From contig DATMXP010000052.1 of the NCBI GenBank assembly GCA_035561515.1, positions 1 to 64,000 of the forward strand: a stretch of 64,000 nucleotides of DNA, read 5' to 3'. The notes beneath the pieces were generated by a model, which did not search any database, had not been told where the DNA came from, and saw only the letters and a list, made by a program, of their open reading frames with translations. This stretch comes from Terriglobales bacterium (GTDB lineage Bacteria; Acidobacteriota; Terriglobia; Terriglobales; Acidobacteriaceae). Every line of letters begins with the position of its first letter. Position 1 is the stretch's first letter. Positions 16,387-25,586 of the stretch are shown here, piece by piece. A program made the position numbers and the translations under genes.

Positions 16387-16430
16387 GAAGGGTTGTCATA
16401 GCAGTGTTCCAGATTTCTGTGGGGTGAGCG

Positions 16431-17621
16431 ATGAAGTACCAGCCAAATGATGTGGTGATTATTTCCGCCTGTCGGACCGCGATCGGGAAGTTCCAGGGTT
16501 CACTCTCCGATTTGAAGGCGACCGAGTTGGGCGCGATCGTGGTGCGTGAAGCGGTAAAGCGTGCGGGCATCACCGACCTGAACAACGTGAATGAATGCAT
16601 CATGGGGAACGTGGTGTCGGCGGGATTGGGTCAGAACCCGGCGCGACAGGCGGCAATCTATGGAGGGCTTCCCCCGCAGGTTGGCGCGATGACGATCAAC
16701 AAGGTGTGCGGCTCGGGGCTGAAGGCAGTCGGGCTGGCCGCGCAGGCGGTGCAGACTGGCAATGCCGAGGTGGTGGTAGCGGGTGGCATGGAGTCGATGA
16801 CGAACGCACCATATCTGTTGCCGCAAGCGCGCAAGGGGTATCGCCTGGGCAATGCCCAGATCGTCGACTCGATGGTCAACGATGGGCTGTGGGACGTTTA
16901 CAACAACTACCACATGGGCAACACGGGCGAGAATGTCGCGCAGAAGTACAAGATCACCCGTGAAGCACAGGACGAGTACGCCGTGAACTCACACCGCAAG
17001 GCAATCGCAGCGATTAAGGAATGCCGATTCAAGAGCCAGATTGTTCCGGTGGAGATCAAAGGCAAGAAGGAGACGATCATCTTCGACAAAGATGAGTCTC
17101 CGCGCGAGGACACGAGCGTTGAAGTGCTGCGGGCGTTGAAGCCGGCGTTTAAGAAAGATGGAACCGTGACGGCAGGCAACGCTCCGGGCGTGAACGACGG
17201 CGCCGCCGCACTGGTCGTGACCAGCTATCGAAAGGCGCAGGAACTCGGCGCAGAGCCGATGGCAAAGATCGTGGCGCAGGCGACGAGTGGCGTGGCTCCG
17301 GAATGGGTGATGATGGCGCCCGTGGATGCCGTCCGCCAGATATGGAAGAAGACAGGCTGGAAGAACGAGGAAGTGGATCTCTACGAGTTGAACGAGGCGT
17401 TCTCGGTGCAGGCCCTGGGCGTAACGCAGGAGCTCGGTCTCGACACCAGTAAAGTGAACGTAAACGGGGGAGCGGTGGCGCTGGGGCATCCCATCGGAGC
17501 AAGCGGAGCGCGTGTGCTGGTGACTCTGCTGTACGAGATGATTCGTCGCGATGTGCACAAAGGCATTGCCGCATTATGCCTGGGAGGCGGGAACGCAGTG
17601 GCGATGGCGATAGAGCGGTAA
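16431..17621 (+). CDS. Acetyl-CoA C-acetyltransferase (thiolase)
   Basis: A 396-residue homotetramer-type thiolase that condenses two acetyl-CoA, or cleaves acetoacetyl-CoA. The acylated cysteine is Cys93 in NKVCGSGLKAV. The conserved His lies in GGAVALGHPIGASGAR at about 350, and the second Cys in ALCLGGGNAVAM near 383. Length and motifs fit AtoB/ThlA rather than the longer FadA/SCP-x types. GGGGTGAG lies 3 nt before the ATG. It is a single gene between a divergent protease gene and a terminator. The 3-hydroxyacyl-CoA dehydrogenase at 45.3 kb could serve the same pathway. Confidence 0.93.
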   Translation: MKYQPNDVVIISACRTAIGKFQGSLSDLKATELGAIVVREAVKRAGITDLNNVNECIMGNVVSAGLGQNPARQAAIYGGLPPQVGAMTINKVCGSGLKAVGLAAQAVQTGNAEVVVAGGMESMTNAPYLLPQARKGYRLGNAQIVDSMVNDGLWDVYNNYHMGNTGENVAQKYKITREAQDEYAVNSHRKAIAAIKECRFKSQIVPVEIKGKKETIIFDKDESPREDTSVEVLRALKPAFKKDGTVTAGNAPGVNDGAAALVVTSYRKAQELGAEPMAKIVAQATSGVAPEWVMMAPVDAVRQIWKKTGWKNEEVDLYELNEAFSVQALGVTQELGLDTSKVNVNGGAVALGHPIGASGARVLVTLLYEMIRRDVHKGIAALCLGGGNAVAMAIER

Positions 17622-17640
17622 GTTAGAGAATCGTTCGTAG

Positions 17641-17673
17641 AAGCCGCCTGTCGAGTGACTGGCGGCTTTTTCG
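17641..17673 (+). terminator. Terminator after thiolase
   Basis: The 8-bp stem AAGCCGCC/GGCGGCTT is followed by TTTTCG. Confidence 0.85.
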
Positions 17674-17690
17674 TTTGCATCCAAGTAGGA

Positions 17691-17855
17691 ATGGAACTCT
17701 TACATCACCAGGCGACATTGCGGGAAGCAGACGGGCAGTTCGTATGCAGCCGGTGCGGGCTGGTGAATCCGTCGGATGATCAGCCCTGCATACCCGTGAA
17801 TCTGGAACCTTCAGCGCAGAAGACGAATGTGGATCCGGAAGGAAACGCCGCCTAG
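17691..17855 (+). CDS. Small zinc-ribbon-like protein
   Basis: A 54-residue protein from ATG 17691. It has CSRCGLVNPSDDQPC, a C-x2-C knuckle followed by one further Cys, suggestive of half a zinc ribbon. A GTG start at 17655 would lie inside the thiolase terminator stem and was rejected. The stop codon overlaps by 4 nt the stop of the convergent histidine-kinase gene. Family not recognised; moderate confidence that it is coding. Confidence 0.5.
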   Translation: MELLHHQATLREADGQFVCSRCGLVNPSDDQPCIPVNLEPSAQKTNVDPEGNAA

Positions 17856-19993
17856 TTCATGGTGGCGACGGAGGCCAGTTCAGCGGGTGTGGGAGCCCGC
17901 ATCGGCAGCGAGACGGTGAAGACTGCGCCGCCGCCCGGAGCTGCCTGGAAGTCGATATCGCCGCCGTAACTCTTGACGATACCGAGAGCGACGCTGAGGC
18001 CCATGCCAGTGCCTCCGCCGGGACGCTTGGTGGAATAGAACGGGTCAAAGATGTTGCGGAGAGTGCCTTCGGGAACTCCAGGGCCATCATCCTGGAAACT
18101 CACCCAAATTTTGCCTTCGCTGCGGCCAAGCCGGACGCGGACGCTGCCTCGCTCACGCACGGAGCGAATGGCCTGCTCGGCGTTGATGACCAGATTCAGG
18201 AAGACCTGCATGAGCTGGTTGGCGTCGCCTTCAAAGAGGGGGATCGAGGGTTCGGGAAGGAAGTCGACGGTGATGCCGTTCACGCGGAGCGAGTACTGGT
18301 GAAGCAGGAGCGTGCGCTGGATGAGATCGTTGAGGTTCAGCCGCGAGGTGCCGCGAGCGGGTGGCCGCGAGAAGAACAGCAGGTTCTGCACGATTTCGAC
18401 GGCGCGACGTACCTGTTCCTTCAAAAGGCGAACGTGCTTTTTGGAACCTTCGTGCTCGATACCATCGAGCAGATCCACGGCGCCCATGATGGCGGTGAGC
18501 GGATTGTTCAGCTCGTGCGCGAACCCGTCAATCATTTGTCCCATAGCGGCGAGGCGTTCGGCCTGAACCAATTGCTGCTCCATCTGCTTGCTCATGGTGA
18601 CGTCCCGCATGGAAGCGACCACGCCGACAGTAGATCCATCAGCGCCACGCAGAGCGCTCGCGGTGCAACGAATGGTGCGCCACTCGCCATTGCGGTGCTG
18701 GGCGGAGAACTCCACGGCACCGATTCTCTCCGCACCGGAGAGAATGTCGCGATACAGCCTGAAGGGTTCGGCCATCTCGGTGCGGAATGAAACTGGCTTG
18801 CCGACGAGTTCTTCCGGTTCGAGGCCAAGGATTTCGCGCATACGCGTGCTGACGAAGGAGAAACTCAGGTCCTTGTCGAGTACGACGATTACGTCAGGGA
18901 ATGATTCGATAAGGCGGTGATTGAACTGCTGCTGCTCGAGCAACTGCGCTTCCATCTGGCGGCGGAGGGTGATATTCACCAGCGTTCCCTGATACCGCAT
19001 GACATGGCCTTCGGCGTCGTAGATGGCGCGCGACGAGTCGAGACAAGTGATTTCGGATCCATCACGGCGGCGTAGCTTTATCTCGCGGTCCTGCATATTG
19101 GCAGAACCGTTCAATTCAGAGAGAGCCTTGGAGCGCTCGGATGGGTCAACGTACAGGTCTTGTATATGGATCGCCTGCAGTTCGGACTTGGTTTCGAACC
19201 CGAGCATGTGTACGAGTGCCTGGTTGGCGTCGAGGAGGCGTCCGTCAGGGGTGGTGAAGTAAACCCCCTCGTGAAGAGTTTCGAAGAGATCGGTGAAGCG
19301 GGCTTCGCGTTCGCGCTGATGGGTAACATCGCGACCCCAGATGCTGTATCCGGTGACTTCGCCGTCTTTATGGATGGTACGAATAGAGCAATCGAAATAT
19401 CTCTGCTGCGGGTCGTGCCGGAAACGCACCTCGACGGTGCCAGTCCATTGATTGCGGCTCAGAATGCGGGGCAGCATGCGCTCGACATCAGCGGCGTTGG
19501 GCGACTGAACAAAATCGCCGATCGGATGGTAAACGAAATCGGCAAAGCCCAGGCCGAGAATGTCAGCGAAGGTGCGGTTCGCGGCCTGAATGGTGCCGTC
19601 GCAGGAGATGGCGAGCACGACGTCGTCGAAGCTATCGACCAGTTCGCGAAAGCCGCGCTGTGACCGGCGGATGATATCGACCAGCTTCTCGATGTCGTCG
19701 TTTTCAGTCTTAGCGGGCGGCTTATGGTTGGCCTGGATTTCCTGGCGCAGGCCTGCGATCTCGCGGCGCTTGCGCCCAGCGGAATAGGCAAGAATGACGG
19801 CGAACAGGGCAGCACCGATGGGGATGATGCCGAAACGAGCGGAGATCTGGCTGATATTGTCCCAAACGGCAGCGGCCAGACCTATCCCGAGCAGCCCAAT
19901 GAAGAACAGGGCAAATCGCCACAACTTTGTTTCTTCGCGATCGAGCCGGGACAGGTGACTTTCGGCGTCACCTTTGAGCCGCTGGGGATCCAT
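17852..19993 (-). CDS. Multi-PAS sensor histidine kinase
   Basis: A 713-residue inner-membrane kinase. Two membrane helices (about 25-43 and 53-70) carry a very short loop, so sensing is probably cytoplasmic. Three PAS domains follow at about 110-225, 228-350 and 360-475. The dimerisation box FAHELNNPLTAIMG has the phosphoacceptor His near 490. The catalytic domain has NLVINAEQAI (N box), DDGPGVPE (G1), FDPFYSTK (F) and GGGTGMGLSV (G2). The HELNNPL form is typical of NtrB/HisKA-type kinases. No response regulator is adjacent, so it is an orphan kinase in this window. Confidence 0.92.
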   Translation of the reverse strand: MDPQRLKGDAESHLSRLDREETKLWRFALFFIGLLGIGLAAAVWDNISQISARFGIIPIGAALFAVILAYSAGRKRREIAGLRQEIQANHKPPAKTENDDIEKLVDIIRRSQRGFRELVDSFDDVVLAISCDGTIQAANRTFADILGLGFADFVYHPIGDFVQSPNAADVERMLPRILSRNQWTGTVEVRFRHDPQQRYFDCSIRTIHKDGEVTGYSIWGRDVTHQREREARFTDLFETLHEGVYFTTPDGRLLDANQALVHMLGFETKSELQAIHIQDLYVDPSERSKALSELNGSANMQDREIKLRRRDGSEITCLDSSRAIYDAEGHVMRYQGTLVNITLRRQMEAQLLEQQQFNHRLIESFPDVIVVLDKDLSFSFVSTRMREILGLEPEELVGKPVSFRTEMAEPFRLYRDILSGAERIGAVEFSAQHRNGEWRTIRCTASALRGADGSTVGVVASMRDVTMSKQMEQQLVQAERLAAMGQMIDGFAHELNNPLTAIMGAVDLLDGIEHEGSKKHVRLLKEQVRRAVEIVQNLLFFSRPPARGTSRLNLNDLIQRTLLLHQYSLRVNGITVDFLPEPSIPLFEGDANQLMQVFLNLVINAEQAIRSVRERGSVRVRLGRSEGKIWVSFQDDGPGVPEGTLRNIFDPFYSTKRPGGGTGMGLSVALGIVKSYGGDIDFQAAPGGGAVFTVSLPMRAPTPAELASVATMN

Positions 19994-20237
19994 ACGACCT
20001 CAGGCTGGAGTGGGGATAACCTGCCTACGCGGATGGTAGGTCGGTTCGTACGGTGAAGCAACAGGTAGTATGCCTGAGAGTACCCGATTAGCAAGTGTCC
20101 AGATGGCCAGTTTGGGAACGGGGCAGGTCGATGTCCATTCGGCCAATGGGTTCGTCACAGATTGATGTGGTTTTGCGCACATAACCACGTGAAACGCTCT
20201 TGTTAAACTGCCGTGCCGTCAAAATCGGCTACCAGAG

Positions 20238-21785
20238 ATGCTTTACAAGACACTGAGCGCGGCAGTATATGGCATCGACGCCAACCTGATCGAGGTGGAA
20301 GTCGATATTTCTCCGATCAAAACGGGCCAGGAACAGTTCTGCACGGTGGGGCTCCCGGACGCTGCCGTTAGGGAAAGCCGGCAGCGGGTGCAGTCGGCCC
20401 TGAAGAACTGCGGATACGATATTCCCCCTACACGCATCACCATCAATCTGGCGCCGGCGGACCTGAAGAAAGAAGGTTCGGCATTCGACCTGCCGATGGC
20501 AATGGGGATCATAGGTGCATATGGCGGTCTGACCAAGTCTGATGTGACGGACTTCCTGCTGGTCGGAGAGCTTTCGCTCGACGGCAGCGTACGCCCGGTG
20601 CGCGGTGCGTTGCCGATCGCGGTGGCGGCACGGCAGAACAAGGTCAAGAACATCATTGTGCCGGAAGCAAATGCGAACGAGGCGGCGGTGGTCAGCGGCC
20701 TGAATGTATTTCCGGTGAAATCGATGTTGCAGGTGATCAACCTGTTCAACAAAGGGAACGGGGTCTCGCCGGTACGGCTGGAGCCGCAGGAAATCCTAAA
20801 GCGGGTGCAGCACTTCCTAGTGGACTTCAAGGACGTCCGCGGGCAGATGACGGCCAAGCGTGCGCTGGAAGTGGCGTGCGCGGGCGGACACAACATCCTG
20901 ATGATCGGGCCGCCGGGATCGGGCAAGACGATGCTGGCGAAACGAATCCCCACTATCCTGCCGCCGTTAACGTTCGAAGAGGCGCTGGAGACGACGAAGA
21001 TCCACAGTGTGGCGGGCGTGCTGGACTCCGGGGCTGGGTTGGTGGGTACGCGTCCGTATCGCGCACCGCACCATACGATCTCTGATGCCGGCTTGATTGG
21101 CGGAGGGGCGATTCCCAGGCCGGGCGAGGTGTCTCTGGCGCACCATGGAGTGCTCTTTTTGGATGAATTGCCGGAGTTTCCACGGAACGTGCTGGAAGTG
21201 ATGAGACAGCCGCTGGAAGAGGGGAGCGTGAATATTGCGAGGGCGGCGATGTCGCTGACGTTCCCGGCGCGGTTCATGCTGGCGGCAGCGATGAACCCAT
21301 GCCCGTGCGGGTATCACAACGACAAATCACGCGAATGCCAGTGCACGCCGCCGATGATCCAGCGGTATGTATCGAAGATTTCGGGGCCGTTGCTCGACCG
21401 AATCGATATCCACATTGATGTGCCGGCGGTGAACTACAAGGAACTGCGCGGCGGGGCGAGCCCGGAGGGATCGGCGGAGATACGAGATCGTGTCATCAGG
21501 GCGCGAGAGATTCAGTTGAACCGCTTCGCGGCGGCGGGGGAGCGGATTTTCAGCAATTCGCAGATGACGTCGCGCCAGATACGAACGTATTGCGATCTCT
21601 CGACCGACTGCGAACGGCTACTGGAGAGGGCTGTAATGCAGCAGGGACTGAGCGCGCGTGCGCATGATCGCATCCTGAAGGTGGCGCGGACAGTGGCCGA
21701 TCTGGAGGGCGCGGCACATATCGAGACGAAGCATATAGCTGAGGCGATACAGTACAGAACGCTGGATCGGACGTATTGGGCGTGA
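20238..21785 (+). CDS. ComM/YifB-type AAA+ ATPase (Mg-chelatase-like)
   Basis: A 515-residue protein. The N-terminal ChlI/Lon-S16-like domain (about 1-180) is followed by an AAA+ core with Walker A GPPGSGKT near 223, Walker B LFLDELPEF and sensor NPCPCG. A Cys-rich insertion (NPCPCGYHNDKSRECQC) and the C-terminal Mg_chelatase_C helices complete it. In naturally transformable bacteria ComM is a hexameric branch-migration helicase used in recombination. Whether this organism is competent is unknown. It is divergent from the histidine kinase across a 244-nt gap in which I see no clear promoter. Confidence 0.92.
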   Translation: MLYKTLSAAVYGIDANLIEVEVDISPIKTGQEQFCTVGLPDAAVRESRQRVQSALKNCGYDIPPTRITINLAPADLKKEGSAFDLPMAMGIIGAYGGLTKSDVTDFLLVGELSLDGSVRPVRGALPIAVAARQNKVKNIIVPEANANEAAVVSGLNVFPVKSMLQVINLFNKGNGVSPVRLEPQEILKRVQHFLVDFKDVRGQMTAKRALEVACAGGHNILMIGPPGSGKTMLAKRIPTILPPLTFEEALETTKIHSVAGVLDSGAGLVGTRPYRAPHHTISDAGLIGGGAIPRPGEVSLAHHGVLFLDELPEFPRNVLEVMRQPLEEGSVNIARAAMSLTFPARFMLAAAMNPCPCGYHNDKSRECQCTPPMIQRYVSKISGPLLDRIDIHIDVPAVNYKELRGGASPEGSAEIRDRVIRAREIQLNRFAAAGERIFSNSQMTSRQIRTYCDLSTDCERLLERAVMQQGLSARAHDRILKVARTVADLEGAAHIETKHIAEAIQYRTLDRTYWA

Positions 21786-21819
21786 GCGTCCCGTCGTTAA
21801 AAAGGTTAGTATTCCCGCG

Positions 21820-22581
21820 ATGACCAGTTCTCGAACAAGTACGTCAAGGGTCGCGTTTTGTGTTGGCATGCTCGCCTTAGTAGGTCTGGGTTATCTATGG
21901 ACCCCTCAAATCGTGACCTGCTACTTCGCTCGGCAATGGGCGAGGGAGAGTCCCGGATTAAATGCCGTACCTAGGCCGCTCACCGACTTGAGGATTGATT
22001 CAGGTAAGGGGACTACGGTTGAGCTGTATGGTTACACAATCGAAGCGCCGTGGGCCGACATCGAATTCACAAAAGATGTGAGGATTGCGTCGAGTGTTGG
22101 ATTCAAGTCGGGTGCCAACATCCTCCTCTTTGATCCAAACGGTGATCCATCAATCCTAAGCATCATTCAAGGTATGGACGAAAAGCAGAACGCAAAGATT
22201 CGAGACGTTCTGGGTTCGGACACCGTGCGATCTGAGTACGATTTCTCCAAGGCTGTTTACTTCATAACCGCGAACGATATCTCACTCTGGATGTCGAGGC
22301 AGCGAGCCGCACGGGCGATTATTCTCATGAACATTAAGAGTTCGCAGGTCTCAAGTAGAAATCCAGATACGTTTCTGCTCGAAACCGCATTGTTTCGAGG
22401 ATTTCAGGAAGGGAGTCCAGATGTTGAGGGTGTCAGAGGCAGACAAGTTAGGATTCGTCTTTTTGATTCGGACGGCAAAGAGCTTCAATTAGTGATTTCA
22501 GCAAAGAAGGGCGCATCTCTCACACAGGCGCAGATTAACCGTGTGATCCAGTCTATAAGGCCGGCAGTGTCATCTCGTTGA
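21820..22581 (+). CDS. Membrane-anchored protein of unknown function
   Basis: A 253-residue protein with one N-terminal membrane helix (about 11-28) and a soluble domain predicted outside the membrane. No known motif was recognised. The C-terminal segment (RIRLFDSDGKELQLVISAK) looks like a beta-sheet edge. Its codon use is visibly less GC-rich than that of the neighbours, with many A- and T-ending codons, which suggests a more recent arrival. It lies 34 nt after comM on the same strand. Confidence 0.6.
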   Translation: MTSSRTSTSRVAFCVGMLALVGLGYLWTPQIVTCYFARQWARESPGLNAVPRPLTDLRIDSGKGTTVELYGYTIEAPWADIEFTKDVRIASSVGFKSGANILLFDPNGDPSILSIIQGMDEKQNAKIRDVLGSDTVRSEYDFSKAVYFITANDISLWMSRQRAARAIILMNIKSSQVSSRNPDTFLLETALFRGFQEGSPDVEGVRGRQVRIRLFDSDGKELQLVISAKKGASLTQAQINRVIQSIRPAVSSR

Positions 22582-22715
22582 AATGCATTTGTAAACGGCA
22601 AGGCCCTCGCAACTGTAAAGAAAATCATCAGTGGAACGAGGAGGCATCGTTTCATGGGCGCGAGTGTAGCGAATTGGGCCGCGGTGGGGAAGATACAAGT
22701 ACTTATTGCTGGTGA

Positions 22716-22730
22716 TAACCGTCACGGTTA
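22716..22730. promoter_or_regulatory. 15-nt palindrome upstream of carbamoyl cluster
   Basis: TAACCG-TCA-CGGTTA has perfect 6-nt arms, about 115 nt before the first gene of the cluster. It could be an operator for a dimeric regulator. No T-run follows, so it is not a terminator. Confidence 0.4.
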
Positions 22731-22847
22731 GCAGGTCTATCTCTCACCATCACCCCGGACTGGCCAATCACTCACCCCCGCGGGTGACATTTCTCACTGC
22801 TCGTAATGCGATAGGGCGTCAGCATGGGGCTTCTCCAGGGAGGCTCT

Positions 22848-24185
22848 ATGAAGAAGGTAGTGATCCTGGGTGCAGCAGGCCGGGACTTTCATGATTTCAA
22901 TGTTTTATTCCGCAATAACCCTGACTATCGCGTAGTCGCTTTTACCGCTACGCAAATCCCTGATATTGCAGGGCGACGCTATCCAGCCGCGCTCGCCGGG
23001 CCGTGGTATCCCGAGGGAATTCCGATCATCGAGGAAGACCTGGTAGAGGCCGTGATCAGGAAAGAGAAGGTGGATTTCTGCGTCTTCTCGTATAGCGATA
23101 TTTCCCATGTGAACCTGTTGCATTTGGCATCGCGGACGCTGGCGGCTGGGGCGAACTTCTGGCTGCCCGGACGCGAAACGGAAGTAAAGAGCACGCTTCC
23201 GGTGATTTCGATCTGTGCGGTTCGTACGGGTTGCGGGAAGAGTCCGGTATCCCGGCGAGTGGCCGAAGACCTGCGTGCCATGGGATGGAAGCCCGTGGTG
23301 GTGCGTCATCCGATGCCGTATGGCGATCTGGCCAAGCAGGCAGTGCAACGGTTCGCGACGATCAAAGACCTGCACAAGCATAGCTGCACGATTGAAGAGT
23401 GCGAGGAGTACGAGCCGCACATTGCCAAGGGTTCGGTGGTGTTCGCCGGGGTGGATTATGAGGCCATCCTGCGTGAAGCAGAGAAGGAAGGCGACATCAT
23501 TCTGTGGGACGGCGGCAACAACGACACGCCGTTTTACAGTCCCGATTTGGAGATTGTGGTGGCCGACCCGCATCGTCCCGGACACGAAGTGACCTACTTC
23601 CCGGGCGAGGTGAATTTCCGTCGTGCGCAGGTGATCGTGATCAACAAGGTGGATACCGCGTCCTCCGATCACGTGGATATCGTGCGCAGGAACATCAGCG
23701 CCTGCAACCCGACGGCGACCGTGATTGAAGCGGCGTGCAGGGTGAGCGTAACGGATCCGAACCTGATCCGCGGCAAGAAGGTGCTGGTGGTGGAGGATGG
23801 TCCCACACTTACGCACGGAGAGATGCCGTATGGCGCAGGTGTGGTAGCGGCGCGGCAGTGTGGAGCGGACGATCGTGTCGATCCGCGTGCGACCGCTGTC
23901 GGTTCGATTCGGACGACGTTCCAGAAGTATCCGCATATCGACCGCATTCTTCCGGCGATGGGCTACAACGAGGCACAACGGAGGGAGTTGGAGGAGACGA
24001 TCAACCGCACGCCGTGCGATGTGGTCGTGGTGGCCACGCCGATCGATCTGGGCCGGGTGCTGAAGCTGAACAAGCCTTCGGTGCGGGTCGGATATGAGAT
24101 CGAGGAGATCACCAAGCCGTCGTTGCTGGATGTGCTGGTGGAGTTCTCGCACAAGATGCAGGAGAAGCGTCCGGTAACCGTCTAG
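22848..24185 (+). CDS. Cyclic 2,3-diphosphoglycerate synthetase-like P-loop GTPase
   Basis: A 445-residue cytosolic protein of the COG2403 'predicted GTPase' class, related to archaeal cyclic 2,3-diphosphoglycerate synthetase. A Rossmann-like N-terminal domain starts KKVVILGAAGRDFHDFN. The nucleotide-binding loop is in ICAVRTGCGKS near 133-143, followed by DPHRPGHE and the INKVD specificity motif expected for guanine recognition. A bacterium is unlikely to make the archaeal thermolyte, so the real substrate is open. AGGGAGG lies 4 nt before the ATG. Ornithine carbamoyltransferase follows after 9 nt, pointing to a role in carbamoyl or ornithine metabolism. Confidence 0.8.
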   Translation: MKKVVILGAAGRDFHDFNVLFRNNPDYRVVAFTATQIPDIAGRRYPAALAGPWYPEGIPIIEEDLVEAVIRKEKVDFCVFSYSDISHVNLLHLASRTLAAGANFWLPGRETEVKSTLPVISICAVRTGCGKSPVSRRVAEDLRAMGWKPVVVRHPMPYGDLAKQAVQRFATIKDLHKHSCTIEECEEYEPHIAKGSVVFAGVDYEAILREAEKEGDIILWDGGNNDTPFYSPDLEIVVADPHRPGHEVTYFPGEVNFRRAQVIVINKVDTASSDHVDIVRRNISACNPTATVIEAACRVSVTDPNLIRGKKVLVVEDGPTLTHGEMPYGAGVVAARQCGADDRVDPRATAVGSIRTTFQKYPHIDRILPAMGYNEAQRRELEETINRTPCDVVVVATPIDLGRVLKLNKPSVRVGYEIEEITKPSLLDVLVEFSHKMQEKRPVTV

Positions 24186-24194
24186 GAGGACGAC

Positions 24195-25151
24195 ATGCAG
24201 GACTTTCTGTCGATTCGTGATTTCACGCCCGAGCAGATCAAGCACCTGCTCGACCTGGCGATGCGCATCAAGTTGCGTCCGGGTGAGTTCACCGAAACGT
24301 TGAAGGGAAAGACGCTGGCGCTGATTTTCGAAAAGCCATCGCTGCGGACGCGAGTGACGTTTGACGTGGGAATCCATCAGTTGGGTGGATTCTCACTGTA
24401 TCTCTCGCCGGCGGAGATCAACCTGGGGAAGCGCGAGTCGGTGTACGACGTAGCGAAGAACCTGGAGCGTATGGTGCAGGGGATCATGATCCGTACGTTT
24501 GCGCACGAGATCGTGGAGAAGATGGCGGAGTACGCGTGTATCCCGATCGTTAACGGCCTTACGGACTACAGCCATCCGTGCCAGGCGATGGCCGATTACC
24601 TGACCATGTTCGAGGTGAAGGGGAAGTTGGCCGGGTTGAAGGTGGCCTTTATCGGTGATGGCAACAACGTCGCGCACTCGCTGATGTTCGCCGGAGCGCA
24701 ACTGGGGGTACACGTCTGGGTGGCTACCCCAGAGGGCTACGAGCCAAGTTCCGACGCGGTGAAATGGGCTCGGGAACGTAGCGCACAAACAGATGGGTCG
24801 TGCACGATCACGAACGATGCCGTGAAGGCTGTCGCAAATGCGGATGTGATCTACACCGACGTGTGGGCGAGCATGGGTCAGGAAGCCGAGGCGGAAAAGC
24901 GCCGCAAGATCTTCATGCCGTACCAGGTGAATGCGGAGTTATTCGCTCATGCCAAAGACAACGCCATCTTCATGCATTGCCTGCCGGCACACCGGGGCGA
25001 TGAGGTCACAGATGAGGTGATTGATTCGCGGCATTCAGTGGTGTTCCAGGAGGCTGAGAACCGGCTGCACGCACAGAAAGCGATTCTGCTCGAGTGCATG
25101 AAGAGTGTGCCGGTGGGTCATGCGGTGGAGCATGAGGCCATGCACGTGTGA
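24195..25151 (+). CDS. argF: Ornithine carbamoyltransferase
   Basis: A 318-residue enzyme that interconverts ornithine plus carbamoyl phosphate with citrulline plus phosphate. Carbamoyl-phosphate binding motifs are FEKPSLRTR near 51-59 and DYSHPCQAM near 124-132. The ornithine-side motifs WASMGQE and MHCLPAHRG are intact. Neighbouring carbamate kinase and ornithine aminotransferase suggest it may run in the catabolic, citrulline-splitting direction, although sequence alone does not separate ArgF from ArcB. AGGAGGACG lies just before the ATG. The next operon gene is displaced by the inserted S23 element. Confidence 0.92.
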   Translation: MQDFLSIRDFTPEQIKHLLDLAMRIKLRPGEFTETLKGKTLALIFEKPSLRTRVTFDVGIHQLGGFSLYLSPAEINLGKRESVYDVAKNLERMVQGIMIRTFAHEIVEKMAEYACIPIVNGLTDYSHPCQAMADYLTMFEVKGKLAGLKVAFIGDGNNVAHSLMFAGAQLGVHVWVATPEGYEPSSDAVKWARERSAQTDGSCTITNDAVKAVANADVIYTDVWASMGQEAEAEKRRKIFMPYQVNAELFAHAKDNAIFMHCLPAHRGDEVTDEVIDSRHSVVFQEAENRLHAQKAILLECMKSVPVGHAVEHEAMHV

Positions 25152-25169
25152 TGCAAGGGGATAGGGGAT

Positions 25170-25586
25170 AGCAGTTAGGGGATAGGAAGAGCATGGGCGG
25201 ACATCAAAACTTAAGTGTTTGGCGGAAAGCAATGGAGTTCGCTAGGGATGTATATCGCGCAACGGAGAAATTCCCTCAGCGAGAGCTCTATTGTCTAGCT
25301 AAACAACTAAGGCGCGCGGCTGTGTCTGTGCCCAGCAACATCGCAGAGGGATATGGCAGGAACTCGCGATCTGAGCTGCATCAGTTTGTCGGAATTGCGC
25401 GAGGATCACTGGCTGAAGTTGAGACACAACTCGAACTGGCCCAGATGCTCGGATATCTGAGTGACGCCGAGACGAAACTGCTGTTAAACGACGCCGCTGA
25501 GATAGGGCGCATGCTTACCGGATTGCGTGAATGGTCCGGAAAGAAAGCGGGGAAGACTAGCCGCTAGCCCCTACCCCCTAGCTGCT
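25170..25586 (+). mobile_element. S23 gene cassette bounded by inverted heptamer repeats
   Basis: A 417-bp segment bounded by AGCAGTTAGGGGATAGG on the left (25170-25186) and its inverted partner on the right (25570-25586), which read on the minus strand is AGCAGCTAGGGGGTAGG. The two match at 15 of 17 positions. Both flanks extend as 7-nt repeats of AG-N4-T form (about 25156-25186 and 25563-25586), facing opposite ways. Inside is a single four-helix-bundle gene. It sits between the 3' end of argF and the start of carbamate kinase. No transposase or target-site duplication is evident, so mobility is inferred. Confidence 0.5.
25193..25567 (+). CDS. Four-helix-bundle protein, S23/IVP family
   Basis: A 124-residue, all-helical basic protein with family hallmarks: LSVWRKAMEFARDVYRATE near the start, LAKQLRRAAVSVPSNIAEG in the middle and QFVGIARGSLAEVETQLELA after it. 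Relatives are encoded in intervening sequences of some 23S rRNA genes, and a distant relative (Avd) is part of diversity-generating retroelements. A free-standing copy inside a metabolic operon is unusual. It starts 7 nt after the left inverted repeat and ends 3 nt before the right one, so repeats and gene look like one unit. RNA or nucleic-acid binding is assumed from family. Confidence 0.88.
   Translation: MGGHQNLSVWRKAMEFARDVYRATEKFPQRELYCLAKQLRRAAVSVPSNIAEGYGRNSRSELHQFVGIARGSLAEVETQLELAQMLGYLSDAETKLLLNDAAEIGRMLTGLREWSGKKAGKTSR

Noticed and set aside
17655..17690. GTG start extending the small Cys-containing protein upstream
   Set aside because: The extension lies within the thiolase terminator stem-loop and adds no motif.
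22905..24377. 490-codon minus-strand frame over the GTPase and argF
   Set aside because: Spans two well-supported genes on the other strand; low-complexity Arg/His content.
24195..25151. Altered carbamoyl-phosphate motif (SLRTR instead of STRTR) as evidence of a dead enzyme
   Set aside because: SLRTR is a common variant among functional ornithine carbamoyltransferases and the other motifs are intact.
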